Notes: a model not told the origin generated them from the sequence alone. 64,000 bases of DNA from Methanolinea mesophila (GCF_017873855.1 NZ_JAGGKR010000001.1:2237529-2301528); one strand, 5' to 3'; positions 17,142 to 25,687 are shown, counted from the first letter of the stretch. Made by a program: numbers and translations.

Positions 17142-17996
17142 GTGAGATCAGCGGACAGGGAGAAAGACCCGGGATCGCCAGTCGCCCTTTCGCCGGAAAC
17201 CTTTCGTGAACAGATATATCGTTACTATGCACGACACGCGAGGGATTTCTCCTGGAGGAGGGACATCACCCCGTACAGGATCGTGGTGTCCGAGGTCATG
17301 CTGCAGCAGACGCAGGTAGAGCGGGTAAGTACCGCATTTCCCCGGTTTATCAGGAGGTTTCCTGACTTTCCTTCCTTGTCCGGAGCCCCCCTTGGGGAGG
17401 TGCTCGCGGAGTGGCAGGGACTCGGATACAACCGGAGAGCCATTGCACTGAAGAAGACCGCAGAAAAGGTCGGGGCGGAGTTTTCCGGGGAACTGCCCTG
17501 CGACGAGCGGATACTGGAGACCTTTCCCGGGATAGGGAAGGCGACCGCTGCATCGATCATTGTGTTTGCATTCAATATTCCGGTCCCCTTCATCGAGACA
17601 AATATCAGGCGGGTGTTCCTGCATTGTTTCTTCCCGGGGGCGGAAGAGGTTCCGGACCGGGAGATCATTCCCCTTGTCCGGGAGACCATGGACCGGACCG
17701 ATCCACGGACCTGGTTCTGGGCCCTGATGGACTATGGGGCGCATATCGGCCGGACCCGGGGAAATCCGAACCGCCGGAGTTCTCATTACCGGCGGCAGCC
17801 CGCGTTTCACGGGTCCGACCGGCAGATGCGGGGAGCAATCCTGCGGATACTCGTCAAAGAAGGCGGTATGGAGCGTGCTCATCTGTGCACCCTGGCCGGG
17901 GGGGATGCCGGGCGGGTCACAGACCTTTTAAAAGATCTTGAATCCGAGGGTTTCATCGAAATACGGGAACATATGGTGTCTATTTCCCGAAAATAA
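17142..17996 (+). CDS. HhH-GPD base-excision glycosylase, MutY-like without Fe-S cluster
   Basis: A 284-residue DNA glycosylase of the endonuclease III superfamily. The MutY-type Glu motif SEVMLQQTQVERV is present (Glu51), then the helix-hairpin-helix LETFPGIGKATAAS (126-139). At the position of the superfamily catalytic Asp there is Glu152 (FIETNIRRVF). The four Cys of the [4Fe-4S] cluster and the C-terminal NUDIX-like domain of true MutY are absent; instead the tail looks like a winged helix (RGAILRILVKEGG onward). MutY removes adenine opposite 8-oxoguanine; whether this one does is uncertain. The GTG at 17142 is chosen because upstream codons show no conserved features. Confidence 0.82.
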   Translation: MRSADREKDPGSPVALSPETFREQIYRYYARHARDFSWRRDITPYRIVVSEVMLQQTQVERVSTAFPRFIRRFPDFPSLSGAPLGEVLAEWQGLGYNRRAIALKKTAEKVGAEFSGELPCDERILETFPGIGKATAASIIVFAFNIPVPFIETNIRRVFLHCFFPGAEEVPDREIIPLVRETMDRTDPRTWFWALMDYGAHIGRTRGNPNRRSSHYRRQPAFHGSDRQMRGAILRILVKEGGMERAHLCTLAGGDAGRVTDLLKDLESEGFIEIREHMVSISRK

Positions 17997-18008
17997 GGCG
18001 GATACGGA

Positions 18009-19418
18009 TCAGGTTCTCCGGAACACGCCGGCCGGAACCCGGATCTCGAACCTTACACCCCTTCCTTCGCTCCCGCGCTCCCGGATCTCCATCCCGGTGA
18101 TGGAGAGGATCTCTTTCACGAGGTAGAGCCCGTACCCATTGTTATCGCCCATCCCCGGCTTGAAAAGGTCTTCTTTTTTCCATTCCGGTATGCCTTTCCC
18201 GTCATCCGAGTAGCAGAGGAGGAGATCCGCGCCGTCCGGGGCAGAGGACCAGCGCATGGTGGTGAATTCCCCGGCATGGATGTGACTGTTCTCCATGAGG
18301 TTCTGGAACGCGGTACGTACCAACGGATCGGCATAGATCTCGATCCCTTCCACTTCGACCACCAGTTTGTCGCGGCAGTTCCGGGGAAGCGGGATCTCAG
18401 CGAGGCATCCTGCGATACTGATCCACTCGGGTTCTCTTGCCCCGAGGTCCTGGTAGACCCTGGTCAGAGCGATAGATTCCCGGATCTTCTCCACCGATTG
18501 GGATTCGCGGTTGAAATATTCCCCCAGTTCGCCTTCAGGGTTGAGAGCCTTACACAGTTCGATATATCCCTGCAACACGATGATCTGGTTCAGCACATCA
18601 TGCCGAATGGAGCAGTTCAGGAGGCTCAGTCGTTTATTCGCCCGACGCAGGGACTCTTCGGCCATCTTCCTCCGCGTAATGTCCCGTGCTACAGTCTGGT
18701 ATTCAAGGACTCCCCGTGAAGGCCCGTTGACGGCACATGTACAGGCCTCGTGCCAGCCGGATCTTCCGTCGGGGAGGGCCACCCGCTGATCGCATTCGAC
18801 TACGGGTGAGGTGGAGCTTATCGAGGCAAGGTGGCGGGTCAGCGTTTCGCCCTCTTTCAGGTAATAATCCGGGTAAGGATTACCCACCAGGTTTTCCTCA
18901 TCTTCTCCGAGGTATCTGCAGAAGGCCGGATTGCAGAATGTCAGCCGCATATCAGGAGTATACCGCACGATCAGGTCAACCTGGTTCTCGACGACGCTCC
19001 GGCAGGTCTCCAGTCTGGAGATACGTTCCTGCGCATTCTTACGTTCATCAAGGAGAGAGGCGACGGTATCCCGTATAAGACTGAAAAGAACGGTATAATC
19101 CTCGTTTTTCCTGAGGTAGAGCGTGGCTCCCAGGTTGAGGGCATTCATCGCCACCCCTTCAGAACCCCTGCCGGTAAAGATAATGAACGGCAGTGTCGGG
19201 TCTTTCTCCCGTATCGTGTGCAGAAGCGTGATCCCATCCATCTCCGGCATGGCATAGTCGGATATTACAAGGTCGGGGGAGAACTCTCCGAGTATGGTGA
19301 TCGCCTCCTTCCCGTTCCGTGCAATTTTTACCTCGGTATCCGGTTCCCTCTCCAGGACTTCCCCAATCAGGCTGGCGATAGCGGGATCGTCATCAACAAT
19401 CAGCAGTTTTTTTGTCAC
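18009..19418 (-). CDS. Hybrid sensor: receiver domain, PAS domain, histidine kinase
   Basis: 469 residues. An N-terminal response-regulator receiver (about 1-120) has acidic pocket DDD, phospho-acceptor Asp in DLVISDYAMPEMDG, and FTGRGSEG. A PAS domain follows (about 135-255, VENQVDLIVRYTPDM then ITRRKMAEESL). The kinase has an H-box SIRHDVLNQI and ATP-binding boxes NLMENSHIHAG, YSDDGKGIPEWKKE and GYGLYLVKEI. No membrane segment is seen, so it is cytosolic. Kinases of this layout are common and often orphan in Methanomicrobiales. No partner regulator lies nearby, and the signal is unknown. Confidence 0.92.
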   Translation of the reverse strand: MTKKLLIVDDDPAIASLIGEVLEREPDTEVKIARNGKEAITILGEFSPDLVISDYAMPEMDGITLLHTIREKDPTLPFIIFTGRGSEGVAMNALNLGATLYLRKNEDYTVLFSLIRDTVASLLDERKNAQERISRLETCRSVVENQVDLIVRYTPDMRLTFCNPAFCRYLGEDEENLVGNPYPDYYLKEGETLTRHLASISSTSPVVECDQRVALPDGRSGWHEACTCAVNGPSRGVLEYQTVARDITRRKMAEESLRRANKRLSLLNCSIRHDVLNQIIVLQGYIELCKALNPEGELGEYFNRESQSVEKIRESIALTRVYQDLGAREPEWISIAGCLAEIPLPRNCRDKLVVEVEGIEIYADPLVRTAFQNLMENSHIHAGEFTTMRWSSAPDGADLLLCYSDDGKGIPEWKKEDLFKPGMGDNNGYGLYLVKEILSITGMEIRERGSEGRGVRFEIRVPAGVFRRT

Positions 19419-19657
19419 AGGCCCCCCCCGGATGCCTGAAATCTATCTGTTTTTTTATTGCTCCAATATCGATAAATGTTTTGAAAAAAAATTCGAAGCC
19501 GGGATACCTCCCGGCGTTAAAAAACGGACGGTGCATGAGAAGCGTCTGATAGGGAGGGCACTCGTTGCCACCCCCGTGAGAAAAAGAGACCGGGATTTTT
19601 GAGATATCCCTGCATATGTGCACGGTACCTTCCATTCCCGGGAATTCCAGGTCTCCT

Positions 19658-19846
19658 TCAGCCCCGGAGATAGTATCCGATCAGGATCAGGAGGAGCCCC
19701 GTGTAGAATATCACCGGGAAGAACCACGGTTCCGGGTTGATAGTATTGATGATGGTCTGGACCCGCTGGAGGTCCTGTATCAGGAGGAGTGCGAACCCGG
19801 CCACAAAAGTGACGAGGCTTAACTGTTTTTTGGTATTTTTGTCCAT
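19658..19846 (-). CDS. Small membrane protein, two helices (62 aa)
   Basis: Product begins MDKNTKKQLSLVTFVAGFAL and has two hydrophobic helices (about 10-25 and 42-60) separated by a loop with NPEPWFF, ending YYLRG. A strong TATA box and a ribosome site (AGGAGAAAAACGGAGCG) precede the ATG, which is why it is accepted despite its size. It resembles small uncharacterised membrane proteins of methanogens; no function can be assigned. Confidence 0.7.
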   Translation of the reverse strand: MDKNTKKQLSLVTFVAGFALLLIQDLQRVQTIINTINPEPWFFPVIFYTGLLLILIGYYLRG

Positions 19847-19887
19847 TGTACGCTCCGTTTTTCTCCTGATCAGAGTTGGTGGGTCCC

Positions 19888-19900
19888 CTCTATATAAGCT
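19888..19900 (-). promoter_or_regulatory. TATA box for the 62-aa membrane protein gene
   Basis: Minus strand AGCTTATATAGAGG, centred about 48 bases before the ATG at 19846; a near-ideal archaeal TATA element. Confidence 0.6.
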
Positions 19901-19924
19901 TCTCGCTAAATAAGGGCTTGATTC

Positions 19925-19937
19925 GGGAATTATTCCC
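19925..19937 (-). terminator. Hairpin over the cbiE stop codon
   Basis: GGGAA-TAA-TTCCC is a perfect inverted repeat whose loop is the TAA stop of cbiE. It could be a weak terminator or 3'-end stabiliser for the cbi operon. No long T-run follows. Confidence 0.35.
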
Positions 19938-20535
19938 CTTCCGCAGGGTTTGTCCTGCCAGGTTCGAGCACCAGGGAGTAAAGCCCCGGCAGGGTCCCGG
20001 TAAGCTCCCCGGGAGCAAGCTCCCTTACCACTTCACCGGGGTAGCCCATATCCTGGCAGAGGTATACCTTCACCGGACGTGAGAGTCCGCCGAGCACGGC
20101 ACGGATATCCCCGAGGTCCAGCCCCGGGTCCGCGAGGAGAAACACGATCTTCCCCCGGGACAGTTCCTCACCCGCGTCCTTCAGCGGTTGTCCACGGTCC
20201 CTGCCGTGGGCATCGACCACCGCGACCCGGACGAGGGGGAGATGGAGCCTCGCGGCCGCCACCTGGAGCGACGAGATACCGGGGATCACCTCGCCTCCGA
20301 GGCGGCCGAGGCCCGCCAGCATCGGGTCCCCCGTCGAGAGGACGACTGCCTCATCGGGAAGAGTGTGGAGGGACCTGTAGTCCGGTATCGGGTGTACCGC
20401 CGTACCGGGAACTATCTGATCCCGGGCGAGATCGATGGCCCGGGACGATCCGTAGATGAGTTTCGCGTTCCCAATGGCGGCTATCGCCTCTTCGGTGAGC
20501 ATCCCCGGACCGCATCCCACTCCGACGATCTTCAT
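19930..20535 (-). CDS. cbiE: Cobalt-precorrin-7 C5-methyltransferase CbiE
   Basis: 201 residues. An SAM-dependent corrin methyltransferase (tetrapyrrole methylase fold): N-terminal glycine loop VGVGCGPGMLTEEA, then VVLSTGDPMLAGLG and VIPGISSLQVAAARL. CbiE methylates C5 of the corrin ring; in some bacteria it is fused to CbiT as CobL, but here CbiT is a separate gene eight places earlier in the same direction. Last gene of the run; its ATG overlaps the cbiD stop by four bases. Confidence 0.93.
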   Translation of the reverse strand: MKIVGVGCGPGMLTEEAIAAIGNAKLIYGSSRAIDLARDQIVPGTAVHPIPDYRSLHTLPDEAVVLSTGDPMLAGLGRLGGEVIPGISSLQVAAARLHLPLVRVAVVDAHGRDRGQPLKDAGEELSRGKIVFLLADPGLDLGDIRAVLGGLSRPVKVYLCQDMGYPGEVVRELAPGELTGTLPGLYSLVLEPGRTNPAEGE

Positions 20536-21542
20536 CCCGAGTCCCCCAGGATATTCCCGTCGCGGTCGACCAGCACTACCCGGAGTCCCGGATGCAGGCT
20601 CCTCGCCTGTTCAAACGCCGCGTCCATACGGGACAGAAATACCGGGTCACCTGCGAGCTCCTCCACAGTCCGGTAGTTCGTACCTTCCAGCAGCCGGGGG
20701 GTGAGGTACCGGAGTACGAGCGCGGGAAGCCCGCATAGAATGGCCGGCCCCTTCAGGACTTCCAGGGCCTGGCCGATCCTGCTCCCCACCAGGATCACCT
20801 CCCTTTCGGGGAAGAGCATCCTTGCATACCGGAGCCCGAGGCGTCCTGTGGTCAGGACAGGTCCGTGCGCCGCGGCAACGCGCTCCATCACGCTGGTCTC
20901 CAGGTGGTCGTCCCACGGCTCCACGAGGCCGGTGGTGCCAAGGATCGAGATGCCCCCCCCGACTCCCATCTTCGGGTTGAGGGTGAGTGACGCGACCCCC
21001 TCTCCGCCGGGAACGGAGAGGCGGACCTCGACTCCTGGGAACCCCGACATATCCAGGCCTTCCTGGATGGAGGAGAGAATACATGCGAGTGCCGGCGGGC
21101 TGATCGCCGGTTCTCCCTCGCTGAACCTGCGGGTGGTCCGGGTATACCTGCCGATTCCCTCTCCCGGGATGAGGACAATATCGTTCCCGAGCGGCCTCGC
21201 TTCAGCACGGAACTCAAGGCCTGCGGTGACATCCCCCGGGTAGCTCCCCGGGTATTTCTTCGCGATGCCCGATCCCGCTCTTCCCTCTGCCGGAACACAG
21301 ACCCGGAACCCGGCAGGGATAAGGATCTCGACCACGTCCACCTCGCCCGCGAGGGAACACACCGAGGCCTTGCACGCCGCGGCCGCGGTGGTCCCGGTGG
21401 TATAGCCGCGCCGGAGCACCGTCCCCGAGGAGGTCAGGACCGCGAGGCCGGCACCCACGTCCGCAAGGAGTGCCGGGTCATTGCACGCATCGATCCAGGC
21501 ATCGGGATAGTGGAAACCGGTGACCGGGTCGGAGAGGCCCAT
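20532..21542 (-). CDS. cbiD: Cobalt-precorrin-5B C1-methyltransferase CbiD
   Basis: 336 residues. CbiD adds the C1 methyl after acetaldehyde is lost in the anaerobic corrin pathway. Family features: RRGYTTGTTAAAACKAS, which normally sits near the N-terminus but here is preceded by about 45 residues containing FHYPDAWIDA, a typical methanogen extension; then NPKMGVGGGISILGTTG and EPWDDHLETSVMERV. ATGA overlap with cbiE downstream and seven bases after cbiC. Confidence 0.95.
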   Translation of the reverse strand: MGLSDPVTGFHYPDAWIDACNDPALLADVGAGLAVLTSSGTVLRRGYTTGTTAAAACKASVCSLAGEVDVVEILIPAGFRVCVPAEGRAGSGIAKKYPGSYPGDVTAGLEFRAEARPLGNDIVLIPGEGIGRYTRTTRRFSEGEPAISPPALACILSSIQEGLDMSGFPGVEVRLSVPGGEGVASLTLNPKMGVGGGISILGTTGLVEPWDDHLETSVMERVAAAHGPVLTTGRLGLRYARMLFPEREVILVGSRIGQALEVLKGPAILCGLPALVLRYLTPRLLEGTNYRTVEELAGDPVFLSRMDAAFEQARSLHPGLRVVLVDRDGNILGDSG

Positions 21543-21549
21543 AGCGGTT

Positions 21550-22212
21550 TCACCGGCTCCGTTCCGTGTGGATCACTATCAGCTCGTTCATCGCCGCGAC
21601 CGCAACCGGGGTGCCGCCCCGGGTCCCCCTGTTCGAGATGGAGGGTACGGAGAGGCTCCTCAGCTCGTCCTTCGACTCCGCGGCGTTCACGAATCCCACC
21701 GGGGTCCCGATCACCAGCCGCGGCCTCCTCCCTTCACGGATCATCCCGCAGAGGGATAGGAGGGCCGAAGGTGCGTTCCCGATGACCACGACCGCACCGT
21801 CGATCCTCGGCCCTAGCTCGAGCAGGCCCGCAGAGGTCCTGGTGATCCCTTTCTCCGCCGCTATCCCCTGCCCGTAGTCGAGGGCACAGAGCACCTCACT
21901 CCGGTGCCCTTTCTTCAGGATCCCGGTCTGGACCATCCTTATGTCGGTTATCAACGGTGCTCCGGCCTCGAGTGCCGCGAGCCCGGCGCCGACCGGGTTG
22001 TGGAGAAAGACCATAAGTTCGGCCATGGAAAAGTCACCCACGGCGATGGAACACCGCTGCCGGATCCGGTCTTCGGGGGATTCGTTCCCGACCGCACTCC
22101 TGGCGAGCTTCCTGCTCTTCTCTGATATTTCCAGCGCTTCCCTGGTGGTCGCCCCGGGGTCAGTATACGTATTTTTTATGGTATCCCCGGGGTGTAATGA
22201 TTCCTCTGGCAT
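21550..22212 (-). CDS. cbiC: Cobalt-precorrin-8 methylmutase CbiC
   Basis: 220 residues. It moves the methyl from C11 to C12 to give cobyrinic acid. Recognisable by RCSIAVGDFSMAELMVF, GAPLITDIRMVQTGI and PVGFVNAAESKDELRSL. The only in-frame ATG before the conserved core is at 22212, which makes the gene overlap cbiH by 53 bases, longer than the other overlaps in this operon; a non-ATG start a little downstream is possible. Confidence 0.93.
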   Translation of the reverse strand: MPEESLHPGDTIKNTYTDPGATTREALEISEKSRKLARSAVGNESPEDRIRQRCSIAVGDFSMAELMVFLHNPVGAGLAALEAGAPLITDIRMVQTGILKKGHRSEVLCALDYGQGIAAEKGITRTSAGLLELGPRIDGAVVVIGNAPSALLSLCGMIREGRRPRLVIGTPVGFVNAAESKDELRSLSVPSISNRGTRGGTPVAVAAMNELIVIHTERSR

Positions 22213-22942
22213 CTCCGTTCACCTTCCAAATCCTGCTCTCCTCGCCGCCGATGATCACGGAAGAGTGCATGTCGACCTCGTCATTGCAATCCATGATCTC
22301 CCGGAGCGTGGTGATGATCACCGTCTCTTCTTCGCGGTATGCGTTCTTCACGATTCCGACCGGGGTATCCGGCCGGCGGAACCGGCCCGCGATCTCCATC
22401 GCCCGGGAGAAATTATGCGGTCTTCCCCGGCTCTTCGGGTTGTAGAGCACGATGGGGACTCCCATGGAGAGCGCCGCAGACAGCCTCTCCTCGATGACCT
22501 CGAGCGGCACCAGGAGGTCGGAGAGTGAGAGGACCACGAAGTCTCCCGAGAGGGGCGAACCGAGGAGCGACGCTGCAGCGGTTGCGGCGGTGATTCCCGG
22601 GACCACCTCCACGTCGACGACACGCCCGGTCCGCTCCACCAGTTCGAGCACGATGCTCGCCATGCCATATACCCCGGGATCTCCCCCGGATACCATCGCG
22701 ACCCGGTGATCCTGCGCGAGTTCGACCGCTGTTCTGGCCCGTTCGACCTCCCTGCCCATGGAGCTGGAGATCACCTGCTTGCCTCCGAGGAGCTCCGCGA
22801 GGGGGGTCAGGTAGGCCGCGTTCCCGATGATATACTCGGCCTCCCCGAGCGCGTTCCTGGCCCTCGCGGTCAGCTGGTCGAGGTTGCCCGGACCCGTTCC
22901 GATGATGAACAATTTCCCTTTTCCTTTATCGTGCGATGGCAA
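22160..22942 (-). CDS. cbiH: Cobalt-precorrin-3B C17-methyltransferase CbiH
   Basis: 260 residues. A tetrapyrrole methylase that methylates C17 and contracts the ring. Features: LFIIGTGPGNLDQLTARA, MVSGGDPGVYGMA, and GITAATAAASLLGSPLSGDF, all characteristic of CbiH/CobJ. No extra C-terminal ferredoxin or HmuY-like domain, consistent with the anaerobic form. Overlaps the cbiG end by 17 bases. Confidence 0.94.
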   Translation of the reverse strand: MPSHDKGKGKLFIIGTGPGNLDQLTARARNALGEAEYIIGNAAYLTPLAELLGGKQVISSSMGREVERARTAVELAQDHRVAMVSGGDPGVYGMASIVLELVERTGRVVDVEVVPGITAATAAASLLGSPLSGDFVVLSLSDLLVPLEVIEERLSAALSMGVPIVLYNPKSRGRPHNFSRAMEIAGRFRRPDTPVGIVKNAYREEETVIITTLREIMDCNDEVDMHSSVIIGGEESRIWKVNGDARGIITPRGYHKKYVY

Positions 22943-23795
22943 CAGTAACCCTCCCGTATACTCGCTTCTCCTGCACCAGGACTTTTGCCCTCGAGACCGC
23001 CAGGGCCGCTGGTTCGGCGACGCCCGACAGACCTATCCGTGTAGCTCCCGAGGGGCTGATCCCCGGGTTCTTCCGGATCGCCTCGTCATCGACATAGACC
23101 AGCACCCCGGAGAGATCCCTCACCGCATCGCGGAGGGCGGAATCTCCCGCCTTCTGGGATGTGGTGGCATAGGCAAGCACCTGGTGTCCGTCCAGTCCGG
23201 CGGCCTTAAGGCTCTCGCGTACGGCCAGGACGATGTCGTGCCCCGAAACCTCCTTTCTGCAGCCGATCCCGACGACATACTCGCCTTTCCGGGAGAGAAA
23301 GGAGACCCCCGGCCCGGCGATCACGACCCCCGGGCCCCCGATTGCATAGACCGGGACATCGCCCTCAAGAAACCCGGCGTTCACAGCCCTCGTAGATCCG
23401 GTGTTCAGGACCGTGCACCCGTGGTCCGCAGCGATCCCCTCGGCCGAGGGTCTCCCGAATACCTCTGTTGCGGTGGTGATCACGGGCGTGAGACCGATTC
23501 CGGCGAGTTCTTTCGCGAGCTCGTTTGCACCGTGGTGTCCTCCCACCAGCGGTATGGCCACCCGGCAGTCCGGCGATACGACCACCACCGCGGGATCGGT
23601 CCACTTGTCCCGCAGCAGGGGAGCGACGGACCGAACCGCGATGCCCACGGCCATCACCGCAACGATCCGGTCGGCCCGGGAGAACGCCAGGGAGAACGCT
23701 GACGGGTCGTAGATCTGAACTTCCGTCGACAGAAATTCTGCGATTCGCTCTGCACACGGAGTGAACTTCGGCAGGGTCACGACCAGATCGGTCAT
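22926..23795 (-). CDS. cbiG: Cobalt-precorrin-5A hydrolase CbiG
   Basis: 289 residues. It opens the delta-lactone and releases acetaldehyde from cobalt-precorrin-5A. Family features: VAVMAVGIAVRSVAPLL, IPLVGGHHGANELA, and a C-terminal CbiG domain with VVGIGCRKEVSG and LAYATTSQKAGDSAL. CbiG is exclusive to the anaerobic corrin pathway, so it marks this as cobalt-early. ATGA overlap with cbiF. Confidence 0.94.
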   Translation of the reverse strand: MTDLVVTLPKFTPCAERIAEFLSTEVQIYDPSAFSLAFSRADRIVAVMAVGIAVRSVAPLLRDKWTDPAVVVVSPDCRVAIPLVGGHHGANELAKELAGIGLTPVITTATEVFGRPSAEGIAADHGCTVLNTGSTRAVNAGFLEGDVPVYAIGGPGVVIAGPGVSFLSRKGEYVVGIGCRKEVSGHDIVLAVRESLKAAGLDGHQVLAYATTSQKAGDSALRDAVRDLSGVLVYVDDEAIRKNPGISPSGATRIGLSGVAEPAALAVSRAKVLVQEKRVYGRVTVAIAR

Positions 23796-24508
23796 GAGTA
23801 GAGCACGGACCTCCGGTGCCCGTGGCGGGAAGGATCGAGAACTCCCCCGACGATCAGCAGCGCAGTCCTGGTAATTCCCGCAGCCCTCGCTTTCCCGGCG
23901 ATATCAGCCACGGTTCCCCTGACCACTTTCTGGTCGGGCCAGGTGGCGTGATAGACGACTGCCGCCGGGGTGTCGGGCGGGCATTCCACCTTCGCCACGA
24001 TCTCTTCGAGCTTCTCCGTACCGAGGAAGAACACCAGCGTTGCCTGGTGGCGGGAGAGAGAACGGATCTCGTCCTGTTCCAGCGTAGCGCCCGCGGGACG
24101 CGTGACGATGACCGTGTCGGCTACGCCCCCCAGGGTGAGCTGGGCCTGGAGCGCTGCCGCCGCCCCGAACATCGAGGAGACGCCGGGGACGACCTCCACC
24201 CGGAGCCCTTCGCGGGAGAGCCCCTCGATCTGCTCCACAATCGCACCGAAGATGGCCGGGTCGCCGGAATGAAGCCGCACCACGCGTTTTCCTTCCTTCG
24301 CGTAACGGGACATGGCCTCTACCATCTCCGGGAGTTTCATGCCGAAACTGTCCAGTTTTATCCCGGCAGGGCTTTCGGCCACGAGCTCGGGGTTCACCAG
24401 GGAGCCGGTGTAGATCAGTACTTCCGCGGCGAGCAGGAGATTCTTCCCCTTCACCGTGATCAGCCCGGGATCGCCCGGCCCGGCTCCCACGAAGTATACC
24501 GGCTCCAT
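23792..24508 (-). CDS. cbiF: Cobalt-precorrin-4 C11-methyltransferase CbiF
   Basis: 238 residues. Tetrapyrrole methylase with VYFVGAGPGDPGLITVKG, the CbiF-specific IYTGSLVNPELV, and RLHSGDPAIFGAIVEQIE. It adds the methyl at C11. Starts one base before the cbiL stop, so it is tightly coupled. Confidence 0.95.
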   Translation of the reverse strand: MEPVYFVGAGPGDPGLITVKGKNLLLAAEVLIYTGSLVNPELVAESPAGIKLDSFGMKLPEMVEAMSRYAKEGKRVVRLHSGDPAIFGAIVEQIEGLSREGLRVEVVPGVSSMFGAAAALQAQLTLGGVADTVIVTRPAGATLEQDEIRSLSRHQATLVFFLGTEKLEEIVAKVECPPDTPAAVVYHATWPDQKVVRGTVADIAGKARAAGITRTALLIVGGVLDPSRHGHRRSVLYS

Positions 24509-25114
24509 TCAACGCCTCGCGAAAAGAATGCTCATATAATCGCTCTCCTCGGGGAGATCCCCGTTTCGGAAGACTTTCATCCGGTCCATGAACATCCTCT
24601 CGACGAGGATGAATGTAGTGTAGCCCTCGTCCCGGAGCCTGGCCGCCGTTTCCCGGGGACTGCGCACCTTGAGCATGATCCGGGTCGCGGGTTCGCCCCC
24701 GTCGGTGACTGTGAAACCCTCGGTAAGCGAGATCCCGGCGACGGAAGCGAACGCGGTGATGGCGCTGATACCCGGTTCGGTCCTGCACTCGATACCCGGG
24801 TGGCGGACGAGCAGCACTTCGCAGAGCCGGGAGAAGGTGGAGAAGAAATTCGGGTCTCCCAGGATCCCGAGCACTGCAGTCCCGGAAGACGCCACCGGGG
24901 CGATCTTCTCCGCGTTCCGTTCCATGCACTCCCGGACGGACACGAGGTCGTCGGTCATGGGGAACTCAAGCACTTCCGCATCCCTGTAGGGGGCGACCAG
25001 CCGCCGGGCGATCCTCCCGGGGACGAATACCTTGTCTGCTTCCTGTAACAACCGGACCGCCCGGAGCGTCAGAAGCTCAGGGTCCCCGGGACCCAGCCCG
25101 AGCCCGATCAGCAT
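24509..25114 (-). CDS. cbiL: Cobalt-factor II C20-methyltransferase CbiL
   Basis: 201 residues. Tetrapyrrole methylase with GLGLGPGDPELLTLRAVRLL and KVFVPGRIARRLV, a CbiL/CobI-type pattern, then AVLGILGDPNFFSTFSRL and GISAITAFASVAG. It methylates C20 of factor II or precorrin-2. The ATG lies inside the end of cbiT (7-base overlap). Slightly shorter than most CbiL (about 220-240 residues). Confidence 0.92.
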   Translation of the reverse strand: MLIGLGLGPGDPELLTLRAVRLLQEADKVFVPGRIARRLVAPYRDAEVLEFPMTDDLVSVRECMERNAEKIAPVASSGTAVLGILGDPNFFSTFSRLCEVLLVRHPGIECRTEPGISAITAFASVAGISLTEGFTVTDGGEPATRIMLKVRSPRETAARLRDEGYTTFILVERMFMDRMKVFRNGDLPEESDYMSILFARR

Positions 25115-25650
25115 ACGGGTTCCCCCCCCACGATAATGTAGACAGGGTCGATGGGTCTGAACATGAGCCCGTTTCCGATCGAGGCGGTCCGGGATACCTG
25201 AACAGAGAGTGCCTCGGAAAAGATGCCCAGCCGCTGCATGGTCTTTATCGCGAGGTGCATGGTCTCGATCATCACTGCGTTCACCACAACAGAACGGACG
25301 CCTCCCCGGGCGAGGATCTCAAGGGTCTGCTCCAGGTCCCTCGATCCTCCGACAAAGGCCGTGTCGATGGGAAAAAGGCCCGGGAGCACTCTGGCAGCAT
25401 CCCCGGTGAAGAATTCGATATTTTTTACGCCCTGCTTCCCGGCATCATGGCTGGCGTAACGGATGGCCTCCTTCCTTCGATCGATGGCGAAGACCTTCAG
25501 CACAGAAGGTGCCGCACAGAGCGACACTTTCCCGGTCCCGCATCCGACGTCCGCAAATATATCGCCCTCGCGGAGTCCCAGTTTCTGCAGGGATATGGCC
25601 ATTATCTCGTCTTTCGTAGGCCCTCCGGAGGGTGGTGCCGGTTCCTGCAT
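25108..25650 (-). CDS. cbiT: Cobalt-precorrin-6B C15-methyltransferase (decarboxylating) CbiT
   Basis: 180 residues. A Rossmann-type SAM methyltransferase: motif I IFADVGCGTGKVSLCAA, then KVFAIDRRKEAI, IEFFTGDAARVLPGLF and DTAFVGGSRDLEQTLEIL. It methylates C15 and decarboxylates the C12 side chain. First gene of the cbi run, with its own TATA region upstream, so cbiT-L-F-G-H-C-D-E is probably one operon. Confidence 0.94.
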   Translation of the reverse strand: MQEPAPPSGGPTKDEIMAISLQKLGLREGDIFADVGCGTGKVSLCAAPSVLKVFAIDRRKEAIRYASHDAGKQGVKNIEFFTGDAARVLPGLFPIDTAFVGGSRDLEQTLEILARGGVRSVVVNAVMIETMHLAIKTMQRLGIFSEALSVQVSRTASIGNGLMFRPIDPVYIIVGGEPVC

Positions 25651-25671
25651 CTTCTAAAGTACAGTTGTGTT

Positions 25672-25687
25672 AATGTATTAATCCTTG
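25672..25687 (-). promoter_or_regulatory. Promoter region of the cbi operon
   Basis: The minus strand reads GATTAATACATTAAC within an AT-rich patch about 25-37 bases before the cbiT ATG, giving a very short or absent leader. There is no room for, nor sign of, a cobalamin riboswitch. Confidence 0.45.

Noticed and set aside
23816-25048. 410-codon plus-strand frame
   Set aside because: Antisense to cbiF and cbiL; composition of a shadow frame.
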